Shown here piece by piece: positions 6,339 through 12,296 of a stretch of 12,364 nt of DNA; positions within the stretch are counted from its first letter, which is position 1, and every line of letters begins with the position of its first letter. A program made the translations under genes and the position numbers. Below the pieces are notes generated by a model, which did no database searches, had not been told where the DNA came from, and worked only from the letters and a program-made list of their open reading frames with translations. This stretch comes from Micavibrio sp. GTDB taxonomy: Bacteria; Pseudomonadota; Alphaproteobacteria; Micavibrionales; Micavibrionaceae. The stretch is from NCBI GenBank assembly GCA_027066695.1, contig JAMONE010000099.1, positions 1 to 12,364 of the forward strand, given 5' to 3'.

Positions 6339-6923
6339 TTAATTCCACATTTTCGCGGCTGCTTCCCTCTCTTCTTCGCCTATCACGTCCATATAAATAA
6401 TCGTTGTATCAAGTGAACGGTGTCCTAACCATTTCATGACAAGACGCGGGTTTCTGGTGCGTTCTGTGGCTCTAACTCCAAACCCATGCCGCAAACCCTT
6501 AGTGGTTGCTTGTGCGCCCTCGATGCCCGCCTGTTTCATCATGGCTTTTATGTGATTCCATGCTTGGGTACGTTTCCAGCTCCAAAGCTTGCCCCCATTA
6601 CTGCGCCTTTTCGTTTTCTGCGCCTGCCTGATACGGTGTACCAGTTCCAAAGCGTCCAAAGTGCTTGGCGGTATCGGTACAACTCTAAAACGGTCTGTGC
6701 GCTGTTTCAGGGTCTTAAAAATAATGGTCTGCTCTTCAAAGTCGATACTGTCCACCGTCAACGCCAAAACTTCCGATATTCGCGCCCCTGTATGAGCAAG
6801 CACAAGGCAAAACGTCCTAACTTCTGGGCGTTCTTGCTCATTGGCGGTTTTTATAAATCTGTCCAGCTCCTCGGCTGTTAAATATTTTCGCTTTCCGTCT
6901 TGAGTGAACAAATCTTTAGTCAT
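6339..6923 (-). CDS. Short tyrosine recombinase (integrase/XerD-like catalytic domain)
   Basis: The 194-aa protein is a tyrosine site-specific recombinase reduced to the catalytic domain. Arg48 lies in HTGARISEVLAL, the likely beta-hairpin lysine at 70-73, Arg145 in KGLRHGFGV, His168 in WLGHRS and the nucleophile Tyr177 in TTIIYMDV. The position normally occupied by the first histidine of HxxR is Lys142. Family members of 300 aa or more carry an N-terminal core-binding domain that is absent here. With no phage or integron context, the probable role is resolution of plasmid multimers, possibly at the palindrome just upstream (6954-6972). I cannot exclude a degenerate integrase. The ribosome site ahead of the ATG is weak. 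Confidence 0.88.
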   Translation of the reverse strand: MTKDLFTQDGKRKYLTAEELDRFIKTANEQERPEVRTFCLVLAHTGARISEVLALTVDSIDFEEQTIIFKTLKQRTDRFRVVPIPPSTLDALELVHRIRQAQKTKRRSNGGKLWSWKRTQAWNHIKAMMKQAGIEGAQATTKGLRHGFGVRATERTRNPRLVMKWLGHRSLDTTIIYMDVIGEEEREAAAKMWN

Positions 6924-6953
6924 TCGTTTAATCCGATCATTGTTACAGGCAAA

Positions 6954-6972
6954 AAAAACACCTGGTGTTTTT
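6954..6972. repeat. 19-bp palindrome upstream of the recombinase gene
   Basis: AAAAACACC and GGTGTTTTT form perfect 9-bp arms around one central T, 31 bp upstream of the recombinase start. It is flanked by further A and T runs, so it could act as a bidirectional terminator. Its position also suits an operator or a crossover site for the recombinase. The sequence does not decide between these. Confidence 0.5.
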
Positions 6973-7064
6973 AAAAAGTATCAAAAATCAATCCAATATT
7001 AAACAAAATACAATGAGACTGTTCACCGCACGCCCTATGTAATTACGTCAATGTATGTTTTTTC

Positions 7065-7101
7065 TTGACAGAGTAAATATATATCTATACATTTGTATAG
7101 A
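7065..7101 (+). promoter_or_regulatory. brnTA promoter with overlapping palindromic operator
   Basis: TTGACA (7065-7070) is followed after 17 bp by TACATT (7088-7093). An 18-bp palindrome TCTATACATTTGTATAGA (7084-7101; arms of 8 bp, centre TT) covers the -10 element. BrnA-type antitoxins repress their own promoter, alone and more strongly with the toxin, so this is the expected operator. Confidence 0.8.
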
Positions 7102-7118
7102 CAAAAAGAAAGTTGACT

Positions 7119-7394
7119 ATGTACGAATGGGATAAAGAAAAACAGAGAAAAAATCTTATTGAACATGGTTTGAGCTTTGAAGATGCAGAAATTGTTTTTT
7201 TAGGGCAACACGCAACTTTTGAAGACAAAAGGAATGATTATGGTGAACCACGTTTTATCACTTTTGGACATCTTAAAAATCGATTGGTAGTTATAGCGCA
7301 TACACCACGCAAGCAAAAAACAAGAATAATCTCAATGAGAAAGGCAAATAAACGTGAACAAAAAATCTATAAAGAGCGACTTAAAACGTCTTGA
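7119..7394 (+). CDS. brnT: BrnT family ribonuclease toxin
   Basis: The 91-aa product has the BrnT pattern: an N-terminal YEWDKEKQRKNLIEHGLSFEDAEIVF, then FEDKRNDYGEPRFITFGHL, RLVVIAHTPR and RIISMRKANKREQKIY. BrnT toxins have a RelE-like ribonuclease fold and block growth by cutting RNA unless bound by BrnA. The gene precedes its antitoxin, as is usual for this family. I start at the ATG at 7119; a TTG two codons earlier is possible. Its end overlaps brnA by 41 bp. Confidence 0.93.
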   Translation: MYEWDKEKQRKNLIEHGLSFEDAEIVFLGQHATFEDKRNDYGEPRFITFGHLKNRLVVIAHTPRKQKTRIISMRKANKREQKIYKERLKTS

Positions 7395-7626
7395 TGCAAT
7401 AAACGATAAAGACATTAACTATTCTGATATTCCAGAATTTGATGAAGAATTTCTGCGTACTGTAGACATTGTAATAAAACCAGAAAAAAAACCTGTTGCC
7501 CTTCGTCTTGATGCAGATGTATTAGAGTGGATGAAATCACAAGGCAAAGGCTATCAAAGCCGTATTAATGCCATTCTACGTGCCTACTACGAAGCACATA
7601 AAAACAAGGATTCAAAAGTCTCCTGA
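7354..7626 (+). CDS. brnA: BrnA family antitoxin
   Basis: The 90-aa product has an N-terminal toxin-binding arm (about 1-45) and the characteristic C-terminal ribbon-helix-helix KPVALRLDADVLEWMKSQGKGYQSRINAILRAYYEAHK (about 46-84). It neutralises BrnT and, as a dimer, should bind the palindrome at 7084-7101. The start is GTG inside the end of brnT, with an AAAGG ribosome site nine bases upstream, giving translational coupling. The last 15 bp overlap the last codons of parE on the opposite strand. Confidence 0.93.
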   Translation: MNKKSIKSDLKRLDAINDKDINYSDIPEFDEEFLRTVDIVIKPEKKPVALRLDADVLEWMKSQGKGYQSRINAILRAYYEAHKNKDSKVS

Positions 7627-7911
7627 AAGCAGTTTATTTCTGTTTTGCTGACCTAAAACATTCATGATCTCAACCGTATCACCCGCGACACGGTAATAAA
7701 TCGTATCAGCTCCACAAACGCTCGCTCTATAGCCTTCGCGGATATGCTCAACAGCTTGATATAAATATGGGTTTTTTGCCAGTTCTTCAAAACGTTTGTA
7801 AAACGCATCGTAATAACTATCTGCCCTATCAAGCCCCCAATTATCTAGACCATAAAGCCAAATTTCATATAAATCATTTTTAGCTTCCGGCGAAACCCTA
7901 TAATTTCCCAT
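7612..7911 (-). CDS. parE: ParE/RelE superfamily toxin
   Basis: The 99-aa product reads MGNYRVSPEAKNDLYEIWLYGLDNWG, then ADSYYDAFYKRFEELAKNPYLYQ, REGYRASVCGADTIYYRV and VEIMNVLGQQN, the order of elements seen in ParE toxins, which poison DNA gyrase. I chose the ATG at 7911 because the family begins with this strand. The frame runs open to 7983 but that part lies inside parD. The start lies 14 bp inside the end of parD with GGAA just upstream, so toxin translation follows that of the antitoxin. The 3' end overlaps brnA tail to tail. Confidence 0.9.
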   Translation of the reverse strand: MGNYRVSPEAKNDLYEIWLYGLDNWGLDRADSYYDAFYKRFEELAKNPYLYQAVEHIREGYRASVCGADTIYYRVAGDTVEIMNVLGQQNRNKLLSGDF

Positions 7912-8161
7912 TTTTCCGCGCTTTCTCTTTGAACCCGTCCAGCATTTCATCTTTGTTTTCATCAATCCATCCATGTTGTTCAACGGATTTTTCAGAGGCT
8001 ATAAGTTGGGCGCGGATAGCTTCTATTTCGGTTTGCTCCTTTCTAGCTCGCCGAATTAAATCATTAACAACCTCACTACGGCTGGCAAATTCTTCGCTTT
8101 TAATTTGTGATTGTATCCATTCGTCATTAGGTGGTGAAATTGAAATACTTGCTCTAGTCAT
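7898..8161 (-). CDS. parD: ParD family antitoxin
   Basis: The 87-aa product has an N-terminal ribbon-helix-helix ASISISPPNDEWIQSQIKSEEFASRSEVVNDLIRRARKEQ (about 4-43) and a charged C-terminal arm that would wrap the toxin. It neutralises ParE and should repress the operon from the palindrome directly upstream. A strong GGAGG ribosome site (8175-8171) precedes the ATG, in contrast to the weak signals for parE, which fits excess antitoxin production. Confidence 0.92.
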   Translation of the reverse strand: MTRASISISPPNDEWIQSQIKSEEFASRSEVVNDLIRRARKEQTEIEAIRAQLIASEKSVEQHGWIDENKDEMLDGFKEKARKNGKL

Positions 8162-8182
8162 GTTTATTTACCTCCAAAAAAG

Positions 8183-8213
8183 TGATGTACTTATGATGTA
8201 TATTTACATCATA
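8183..8213. promoter_or_regulatory. parDE operator and promoter region
   Basis: TATGATGTA (8192-8200) and TACATCATA (8205-8213) are perfect 9-bp arms around TATT. A further half-site, GTGATGTAC, lies at 8182-8190. On the minus strand a TTGGCA -35 (8228-8223) with TAAATA 17 bp downstream runs through the palindrome. This is the expected ParD binding region. It overlaps the 3' end of the broken membrane-protein frame. Confidence 0.75.
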
Positions 8214-8645
8214 CCTTCTTTTTTGCCAAACCTTAAAAAATAATTGTTTGATAACTCACTAAAACCCCTCTTATTCCGATTTCCTGCCTCTGTGGTGGCT
8301 TTTCTCTCGTTTTGCGGCGGATCACTACCTGCAAGCCTTTTAATCTTCTGTATGAGCCTTAAAATCAAATATAGAGACTTTCCTGCAAATGTGGCAATAG
8401 CCACGCCTAACCAATACCACCATATTTGATTAAATCCTGTTTGTACCAGTTTATAGTTATATTCTGATATAGGCTCATTCCCTGCCCTGCTTAACCGTTT
8501 TGTTTATAAATCTCTCTTCTGATTTTAGGCTGTACTTGCTTGCAAAGTGATATAAGGCTTCGCTTATAGCCGTATCAGATAGCCCTGCCCTTTCCTGTTC
8601 CTGCAAGTGTCTTTCAAATTGATTAAGATTTAGCAAAAAAAGCAA
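8204..8645 (-). pseudogene. Small membrane-protein gene apparently broken by a frameshift
   Basis: Two minus-strand frames join into one protein-like sequence. The first (8645-8475, possible TTG start with GGGG ahead of it) encodes about 56 aa including LNLNQFERHLQEQ and SEALYHFASKYSLKSEERFINKTVKQGR. The second frame, one base offset, is open from 8503 to the stop at 8204-8206 and reads EPISEYNYKLVQTGFNQIWW and then a membrane helix (YWLGVAIATFAGKSLYLILRL) with a basic tail. It has no ATG of its own; its first usable start, a GTG at 8404, falls in the middle of the helix. The join lies near G-runs at about 8480-8487 (C-runs on the plus strand), typical slippage sites. A full product would be about 145 aa. 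I do not recognise a family. Confidence 0.5.
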
Positions 8646-8709
8646 GTTATCCCCAACCTGAAAAACAAGGTTAAATATAAAAGGTTAAATAAAGGAAAGG
8701 ATAGGGATT

Positions 8710-8718
8710 TTATCCACA
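8710..8718 (+). promoter_or_regulatory. DnaA boxes of the origin
   Basis: TTATCCACA is a perfect consensus DnaA box here and again at 9044-9052, so the two perfect boxes flank the iteron array in the same orientation. A one-mismatch box, TTATCCCCA, lies at 8647-8655. Host DnaA would be recruited on both sides of the Rep-bound iterons. Confidence 0.85.
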
Positions 8719-8764
8719 ACATTTTTTATTTATGAATCAATAACTTATAAAATAAATTGTGTTT

Positions 8765-9034
8765 TAGCTGCATGTCATACCTACATGTTCAAGTTTAGCT
8801 GCACGTCATACCTACATGTTTAATTCTCATAATCTCGCCCTAAAAACCTAGCTGCATGTCATACCTACATGTTTCTGGGCTAGCTGCATGTCATACCTAC
8901 ATGTTTCTGCACTGCACAAGTAGTATTTTTTCCCATAATCTCGCCCTAAAAACCTAGCTGCATGTCATACCTACATGTTTCTGCATGTCATACCTACATG
9001 TTTCTGGGCTAGCTGCATGTCATACCTACATGTT
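8765..9034 (+). repeat. Seven iterons (Rep binding sites)
   Basis: The 25-bp unit begins TAGCTGCATGTCATAC and ends CTACATGTT. Copies lie at 8765-8789, 8796-8820 (one base changed, GCACG for GCATG), 8849-8873, 8881-8905, 8955-8979, 8981-9002 (lacking the leading TAG) and 9010-9034. Each unit holds CATGT and ACATG half-sites facing each other. A spacer beginning CATAATCTCGCCC precedes copies 3 and 5, exactly 106 bp apart, so part of the array arose by segmental duplication. The last copy ends on the first base of the rep stop codon. Confidence 0.95.
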
Positions 9035-10068
9035 CATTTTGATTTATCCACAAGGGCAAGCTGGCGTTTTTTCTGCGCGGCATTGGCGGCTTTTTGCTCG
9101 GCTCTAAAATCAAGTGCGGCGGTCACGGTGTATTTTATATCAATGATTTTCTGCCCTTCCTTGATTTGATGTACTTCGTAATTCATTAAAACGCCTTGCG
9201 CCTTATGTTCTTCAAGCGCATCAATCATACGTTTTCGGTTATTATGTTCGGTCTTACCCTCTAAATAGCGGCTTTCAGTTTTTACGGTTGAATACATAAA
9301 ATGATAAGTATCTATCATGCTGGCTTGCTTATAACGATGCACAAACCGTTTATATAGCCACCGTGATAACTGGGTTTTAAGCTGCATATGTCTATCTATG
9401 TTGTATTGCCGATATTCCAGCTTGTCGATTGCATGAGATATGAAAAGCGGCAATCTAGCAGCATGTAAAGCCGCGCTATCTTCTATATATTCCTCTCTAT
9501 CAACCGTTACAAGGTCTTGCAATATAGCCCCGCCCCATAGCTCTTTTTTGCCTTTGGAAAGCGTCAACACACAACGATTCATCACTTGTATAGCGTGCTT
9601 AATCTCGTTAATACTACGAGCTTTCCCGCGCTTTGTGAGTTCCTTTTTTACCATATAAAGTGAGAATTTAACCCATGTTTCCGCTTTGGCTGGGTCATGG
9701 ATTCCATAGTTTTGGTCAGTTAGTATTTTCTTTAAAGCTTCCTCGACAAGTTCCTCGGTCACACTTGGGAAAAATGCCTTATAACTGCCCTCCTCCTGCT
9801 TAATCAAAGCGGGTTGAATAGTTACAGTGCAATCTACGCCATTATAATTATAAGGCTGTTCGTAAGGGTCTGCGTGTCCTGTTGGGGTGCGTAGCTTCTC
9901 CACCTGTGCGGGTGTGAAAAAATATTTTGGTATGCTCTCCCAAAGCTCAACCGTATTTGAAACGCTTTCAGGATCATTTGTAACAAACTGGCTGAATAAA
10001 TCATATTGAATGCTTTTAATAGCCTTGCTCGGCGGGGTTTTCTTTGGTGGTTGCTTCTTCTTGGTCAT
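9034..10068 (-). CDS. Plasmid replication initiator, IncW RepA-like
   Basis: This 344-aa protein should bind the iterons and open the origin. It carries a Lys-rich start, then SNTVELWESIPKYFFTPAQVEKLRT, AFFPSVTEELVEEALKKILTDQNYGIHD, a central ARSINEIKHAIQVMNRCVLTL and a C-terminal LEYRQYNIDRHMQLKTQLSRWLYKRFVHRYKQAS helix-turn region, a layout I associate with IncW-type RepA initiators built from winged helices. The family name comes from memory and is moderate; the role is firm because of the adjacent iterons and DnaA boxes. I prefer the ATG at 10068, which has AAAGG seven bases upstream, over the one at 10089, which has none. It follows the 70-aa gene closely and they are probably cotranscribed. 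Confidence 0.9.
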   Translation of the reverse strand: MTKKKQPPKKTPPSKAIKSIQYDLFSQFVTNDPESVSNTVELWESIPKYFFTPAQVEKLRTPTGHADPYEQPYNYNGVDCTVTIQPALIKQEEGSYKAFFPSVTEELVEEALKKILTDQNYGIHDPAKAETWVKFSLYMVKKELTKRGKARSINEIKHAIQVMNRCVLTLSKGKKELWGGAILQDLVTVDREEYIEDSAALHAARLPLFISHAIDKLEYRQYNIDRHMQLKTQLSRWLYKRFVHRYKQASMIDTYHFMYSTVKTESRYLEGKTEHNNRKRMIDALEEHKAQGVLMNYEVHQIKEGQKIIDIKYTVTAALDFRAEQKAANAAQKKRQLALVDKSK

Positions 10069-10104
10069 GTCGCACCTTTCGCGGTTCATGGGTCTATATT
10101 GCGT

Positions 10105-10317
10105 CTATCTGGGGTTATAACCAGCTTCAACAAGGGCGTGTTGTAGCTTGCCTATAGCGTCCTTAATTTCGTAGGCTTCATTTTCATCAGATGCATTTGC
10201 TTCGAGTTCTGAAAACCCTACCCGCTTTACGAATTGCGCCAGTGCTAACGCCTCATTATGCGGTAGCTCAAGGCTTACTTGTACGGCTTTGCTAAATTGT
10301 TCTTGTGTGCTAGTCAT
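10105..10317 (-). CDS. Conserved small protein upstream of rep
   Basis: The 70-aa product reads VSLELPHNEALALAQFVKRVGFSELEANASDENEAYEIKDAIGKLQHALVEAGYNPR, a compact all-helical-looking domain. I recall similar small proteins (LALAQFVKR...EAY...L..AL..AGY.PR) on plasmids and in prophages without a known function. AAGGAG eight bases before the ATG supports the start. It lies 36 bp ahead of the preferred rep start, so a role in controlling replication or copy number is possible but only inferred from position. A TATAAT on the minus strand in the 55-bp gap upstream, without a good -35, may be part of its promoter. Confidence 0.75.
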   Translation of the reverse strand: MTSTQEQFSKAVQVSLELPHNEALALAQFVKRVGFSELEANASDENEAYEIKDAIGKLQHALVEAGYNPR

Positions 10318-10372
10318 TGTTTTAACTCCTTATTTTGTATCGTACCAAACAATTATATAATGTTTTACATTA

Positions 10373-10579
10373 TTATTTATTTATATATTCCAATATAAAC
10401 TTATTTAAAACGTCTTTCATTTTTTCGCCTTTTATAACAGCCGAAACCTTGAAAGCATCCCGCTTTTCTTTGGGTAACTGAAAAGTAAAATTAACCAGCT
10501 CCGCCTTATCGGTTTTTATAGCTTCTTCAATAACTTGTTCTTTAGCAGTTTTTTCTGTGCGTGATGGTTTATTTTGCAT
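10373..10579 (-). CDS. ParG-like ribbon-helix-helix partition protein
   Basis: The 68-aa product has a flexible, charged N-terminal arm (about 1-28) and a C-terminal ribbon-helix-helix: VNFTFQLPKEKRDAFKVSAVIKGEKMKDVLNKFILEYINK. Size and layout match ParG, the centromere-binding partner of type Ib ParA (ParF-like) ATPases. It would bind the partition site and the parA promoter as a dimer while its arm stimulates ParA. The start overlaps the parA stop by 11 bp and has GGAG upstream. The fold is well supported, the partition role comes mainly from linkage. Confidence 0.8.
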   Translation of the reverse strand: MQNKPSRTEKTAKEQVIEEAIKTDKAELVNFTFQLPKEKRDAFKVSAVIKGEKMKDVLNKFILEYINK

Positions 10580-11213
10580 GATTCAATATCTCCATAATTT
10601 CAGTAGTTAAGTTTTCAATTTCTTCTAATGCTGCGGGGTTCTTTCCGCTGTGAACGCTCAACCCCTCCCCCATAGTTTGTTTATAAACTTCTCGCGCATG
10701 TAAAACATTATTTAAAGTTTTAAAGCCTGTCTGCTCCGCCGCTGGTTTTACTTCTTCTATCAACTTTGTGTTTTTGGTTGCTGAATTAATGACAAAAAAA
10801 GCATGTGGCTTACCTTCTGTGACTTCGTGCCTTGCTGCGATAGCTTCGGTTAAATCTGACGCGCCCCAAATATCAAGGGCAGAAGGTGCAACAGGTATCA
10901 GCACCAAATCAGCAACGCGAATAGAAGCCCCCGCCATTTTTTCGGCTTTAGCTCTACCATCCAAGATAACAAAATCATAAGCCTTTTTGATTTCGTCTAT
11001 TTCTTTTGCCAAGGTGTCACGGTCTAAACCGATAACACTCAATCCCTCGCCCTCTCCTGTAGCTTCTCGCCAGTCTCTAAGGCTGCCCTGTGGGTCACTA
11101 TCCACCATAAGCACCTTATGCCCTCGCTTGGCAATGGATACGCCTATATTTGCGGCTATAGTGGTTTTTCCAACCCCGCCTTTTTGATTTAATATTGCTA
11201 TAACTTTAACCAT
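10569..11213 (-). CDS. parA: ParA-family partition ATPase (type Ib)
   Basis: The 214-aa product starts directly with VIAILNQKGGVGKTTIAANIG, the deviant Walker A motif (KGGVGKTT at residues 11-18), with Walker A' VDSDPQGS near 38 and the Walker B equivalent DFVILDG near 84. There is no N-terminal helix-turn-helix, so it is the short type Ib form that uses a separate small regulator, here the overlapping 68-aa gene. ParA moves plasmid copies along the nucleoid through ATP-controlled DNA binding. AAAGGGG ahead of the ATG is a strong ribosome site. Transcription likely starts in the AT-rich region at 11225-11295. Confidence 0.95.
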   Translation of the reverse strand: MVKVIAILNQKGGVGKTTIAANIGVSIAKRGHKVLMVDSDPQGSLRDWREATGEGEGLSVIGLDRDTLAKEIDEIKKAYDFVILDGRAKAEKMAGASIRVADLVLIPVAPSALDIWGASDLTEAIAARHEVTEGKPHAFFVINSATKNTKLIEEVKPAAEQTGFKTLNNVLHAREVYKQTMGEGLSVHSGKNPAALEEIENLTTEIMEILNHAK

Positions 11214-11272
11214 AAATTACCCCTTTTGAATAAAACAATAAATATATATGAGCATAAATATTTATTTATTGC

Positions 11273-11290
11273 AAACTGTATTTACAGTTT
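11273..11290. promoter_or_regulatory. 18-bp palindrome upstream of parA (operator or parS candidate)
   Basis: AAACTGTA and TACAGTTT are perfect 8-bp arms around TT. It lies about 60 bp upstream of parA in very AT-rich DNA, next to a minus-strand TTGCAA that could be a -35 element. Type Ib partition loci usually place both the operator and the centromere upstream of parA, so this is the best candidate for the binding site of the 68-aa protein. Confidence 0.6.
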
Positions 11291-11308
11291 TACATTGTTA
11301 TTTATTAA

Positions 11309-11352
11309 CCACAAAAAAACCAAGCTTTTTTATAGCCTGGTCTTTTTTGTGG
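11309..11352. terminator. Bidirectional terminator between par and cargo regions
   Basis: Outer arms CCACAAAAAA (11309-11318) and TTTTTTGTGG (11343-11352) enclose inner pairs ACCA (11319-11322) with TGGT (11338-11341) and GC with GC. Either strand gives a hairpin followed by a T-run. It would separate parA transcription from the plus-strand cargo genes. Confidence 0.65.
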
Positions 11353-11363
11353 GAGGTAGAGCA

Positions 11364-11381
11364 GGGCAGGGCGGGGGGGGG
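11364..11381 (+). other. G-rich tract with quadruplex potential
   Basis: GGG, CA, GGG, C and then nine consecutive G supply four runs of three G within 18 bases, enough for an intramolecular G-quadruplex in single-stranded DNA or RNA. It lies in the 114-bp gap between the terminator and the cargo gene. I see no clear sigma-70 promoter for the cargo gene in the gap. Confidence 0.5.
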
Positions 11382-11466
11382 CTTGCTACTGTTTGCTTCG
11401 CTATCCATGACAGTCAACGTCTGTTATTCTTTTGCTTAAATCATATTTTTAAAAATCGAGTAGAAC

Positions 11467-12048
11467 ATGCGAGGAATATATCCAACTTCAAGCAGGGGGA
11501 GGGGCTTTGTATTGCCATTGCAAATGTGTACTGGTAGCCCTGTTCTTAAATTAGCAAAGGATCGTAAAAAATCGATTATAAATAATACTAAATCTATATT
11601 TGATGTTAAGTATAATTTTATCCCAAATGTAAAAACTCCACTAATTGAAATATGTTCTCAAAACACTGTTTTTCAATATGATAACATTATAAAAATAGAA
11701 GCATATAAACAAGATGTAGATGCCGATTTGATAAGAGCTATCATGTATATTGAAACATCACACGGATGGTATGATAAATTTGCCCCGTGGTTACGAAAAA
11801 CAATTCTTCCTATGAATATTCATTTCGACTACTGGAAGGATTTGGGCTTTAATGAGTCACAACTCGAAAACCCAAAAATCAATATTCATGTGGGAACACT
11901 GCTCATAAAGAGGATTCAAGACAGAATAAGAGACCCTAGAATAGCCAATATAGCCAGCGTATATAATGTTTTAGGTAGAGAACAGATTAATGAATATGGA
12001 ATTCAAGTCGAAAATATTTATAAAAAGAAGTCATGGAGAAAATGTTAA
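11467..12048 (+). CDS. Lytic transglycosylase (SLT/GH23-like) domain protein
   Basis: The 193-aa frame has the signature order of soluble lytic transglycosylases, enzymes that cleave the glycan backbone of peptidoglycan. DADLIRAIMYIETSHGWYD (about 85-103) carries the likely catalytic Glu96. LPMNI (114-118) stands where GLMQI usually is, and IASVYNVLG (162-170) replaces AAYNAG. The domain fills the C-terminal 120 residues; the first 80 match nothing I know. No signal peptide is visible, which is odd for a wall enzyme and suggests export by another route or delivery into target cells. The start is uncertain: the ATG at 11467 has a weak ribosome site, while a TTG at 11512 has GGAGGGG seven bases upstream. 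The end overlaps the next gene by 16 bp. Confidence 0.75.
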   Translation: MRGIYPTSSRGRGFVLPLQMCTGSPVLKLAKDRKKSIINNTKSIFDVKYNFIPNVKTPLIEICSQNTVFQYDNIIKIEAYKQDVDADLIRAIMYIETSHGWYDKFAPWLRKTILPMNIHFDYWKDLGFNESQLENPKINIHVGTLLIKRIQDRIRDPRIANIASVYNVLGREQINEYGIQVENIYKKKSWRKC

Positions 12049-12296
12049 ATATAACATTTAAAAGCGCAGTGGTTTTTTCTGCCATATTTGCGCTGTTAGT
12101 TTGTCTTTATATTGGAAAATCAGCCATTGACCATAACCCTACAGAAATATACTGCAAATTCATTAATCAAACAGAATGCAATATTGTGTGGGGTAATTTA
12201 TTACCACTATTGCTAACTTGGTTCGTTGTTGTTTTTACACCATTACTTGTTGTTTCATTTACAATTAGAGCGATATATCGAAAACTAAAAAAATAA
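12033..12296 (+). CDS. Two-helix membrane protein paired with the transglycosylase gene
   Basis: The 87-aa product has a membrane helix at about 10-28 (AVVFSAIFALLVCLYIGKS), a polar loop of about 25 residues containing two Cys (CKFINQTEC), a second helix at about 55-77 (LLPLLLTWFVVVFTPLLVV) and a basic C-terminal end (RAIYRKLKK). Both ends should be cytoplasmic with the Cys-containing loop in the periplasm, where a disulfide could form. It starts inside the end of the transglycosylase gene, so they are translated together. Possible roles are immunity against the enzyme, a holin-like export helper, or a membrane partner; the sequence alone does not choose. At codon 74 the right-hand copy reads Val and the left-hand overlap Ile. 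Confidence 0.7.
   Translation: MEKMLNITFKSAVVFSAIFALLVCLYIGKSAIDHNPTEIYCKFINQTECNIVWGNLLPLLLTWFVVVFTPLLVVSFTIRAIYRKLKK

Larger units (their letters stand above)
8640..9055. other. oriV: Vegetative replication origin (oriV)
   Basis: This stretch has the parts of an iteron origin: three DnaA boxes (8647-8655, 8710-8718, 9044-9052), AT-rich DNA with two 11-bp repeats AAGGTTAAATA (8667-8677 and 8681-8691, 14 bp apart) that could be the unwinding element, another AT-rich segment at 8719-8764, and seven iterons at 8765-9034. It lies directly downstream of the rep gene rather than upstream, as I recall for IncW plasmids. The right-hand DnaA box is within the last codons of rep. Confidence 0.88.

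Noticed and set aside
6954..6972. Insertion-sequence terminal repeat
   Set aside because: It is a single palindrome with no partner copy at a distance and no transposase gene anywhere in the window.
7912..7983. Upstream extension of parE to 7983
   Set aside because: The extra 24 residues are within the parD coding region and do not match ParE proteins, which begin at the strand starting at 7911.
8204..8404. 66-aa minus-strand gene starting at the GTG at 8404
   Set aside because: That start falls in the middle of a membrane helix whose first part is readable upstream in the same frame. It is better explained as the 3' part of a frameshifted gene.
8765..9034. Regularly repeated sequence resembling a CRISPR array
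   Set aside because: The spacers are only 1-50 bp, uneven and partly identical to each other, no cas genes are present, and DnaA boxes and a rep gene are adjacent. These are iterons.
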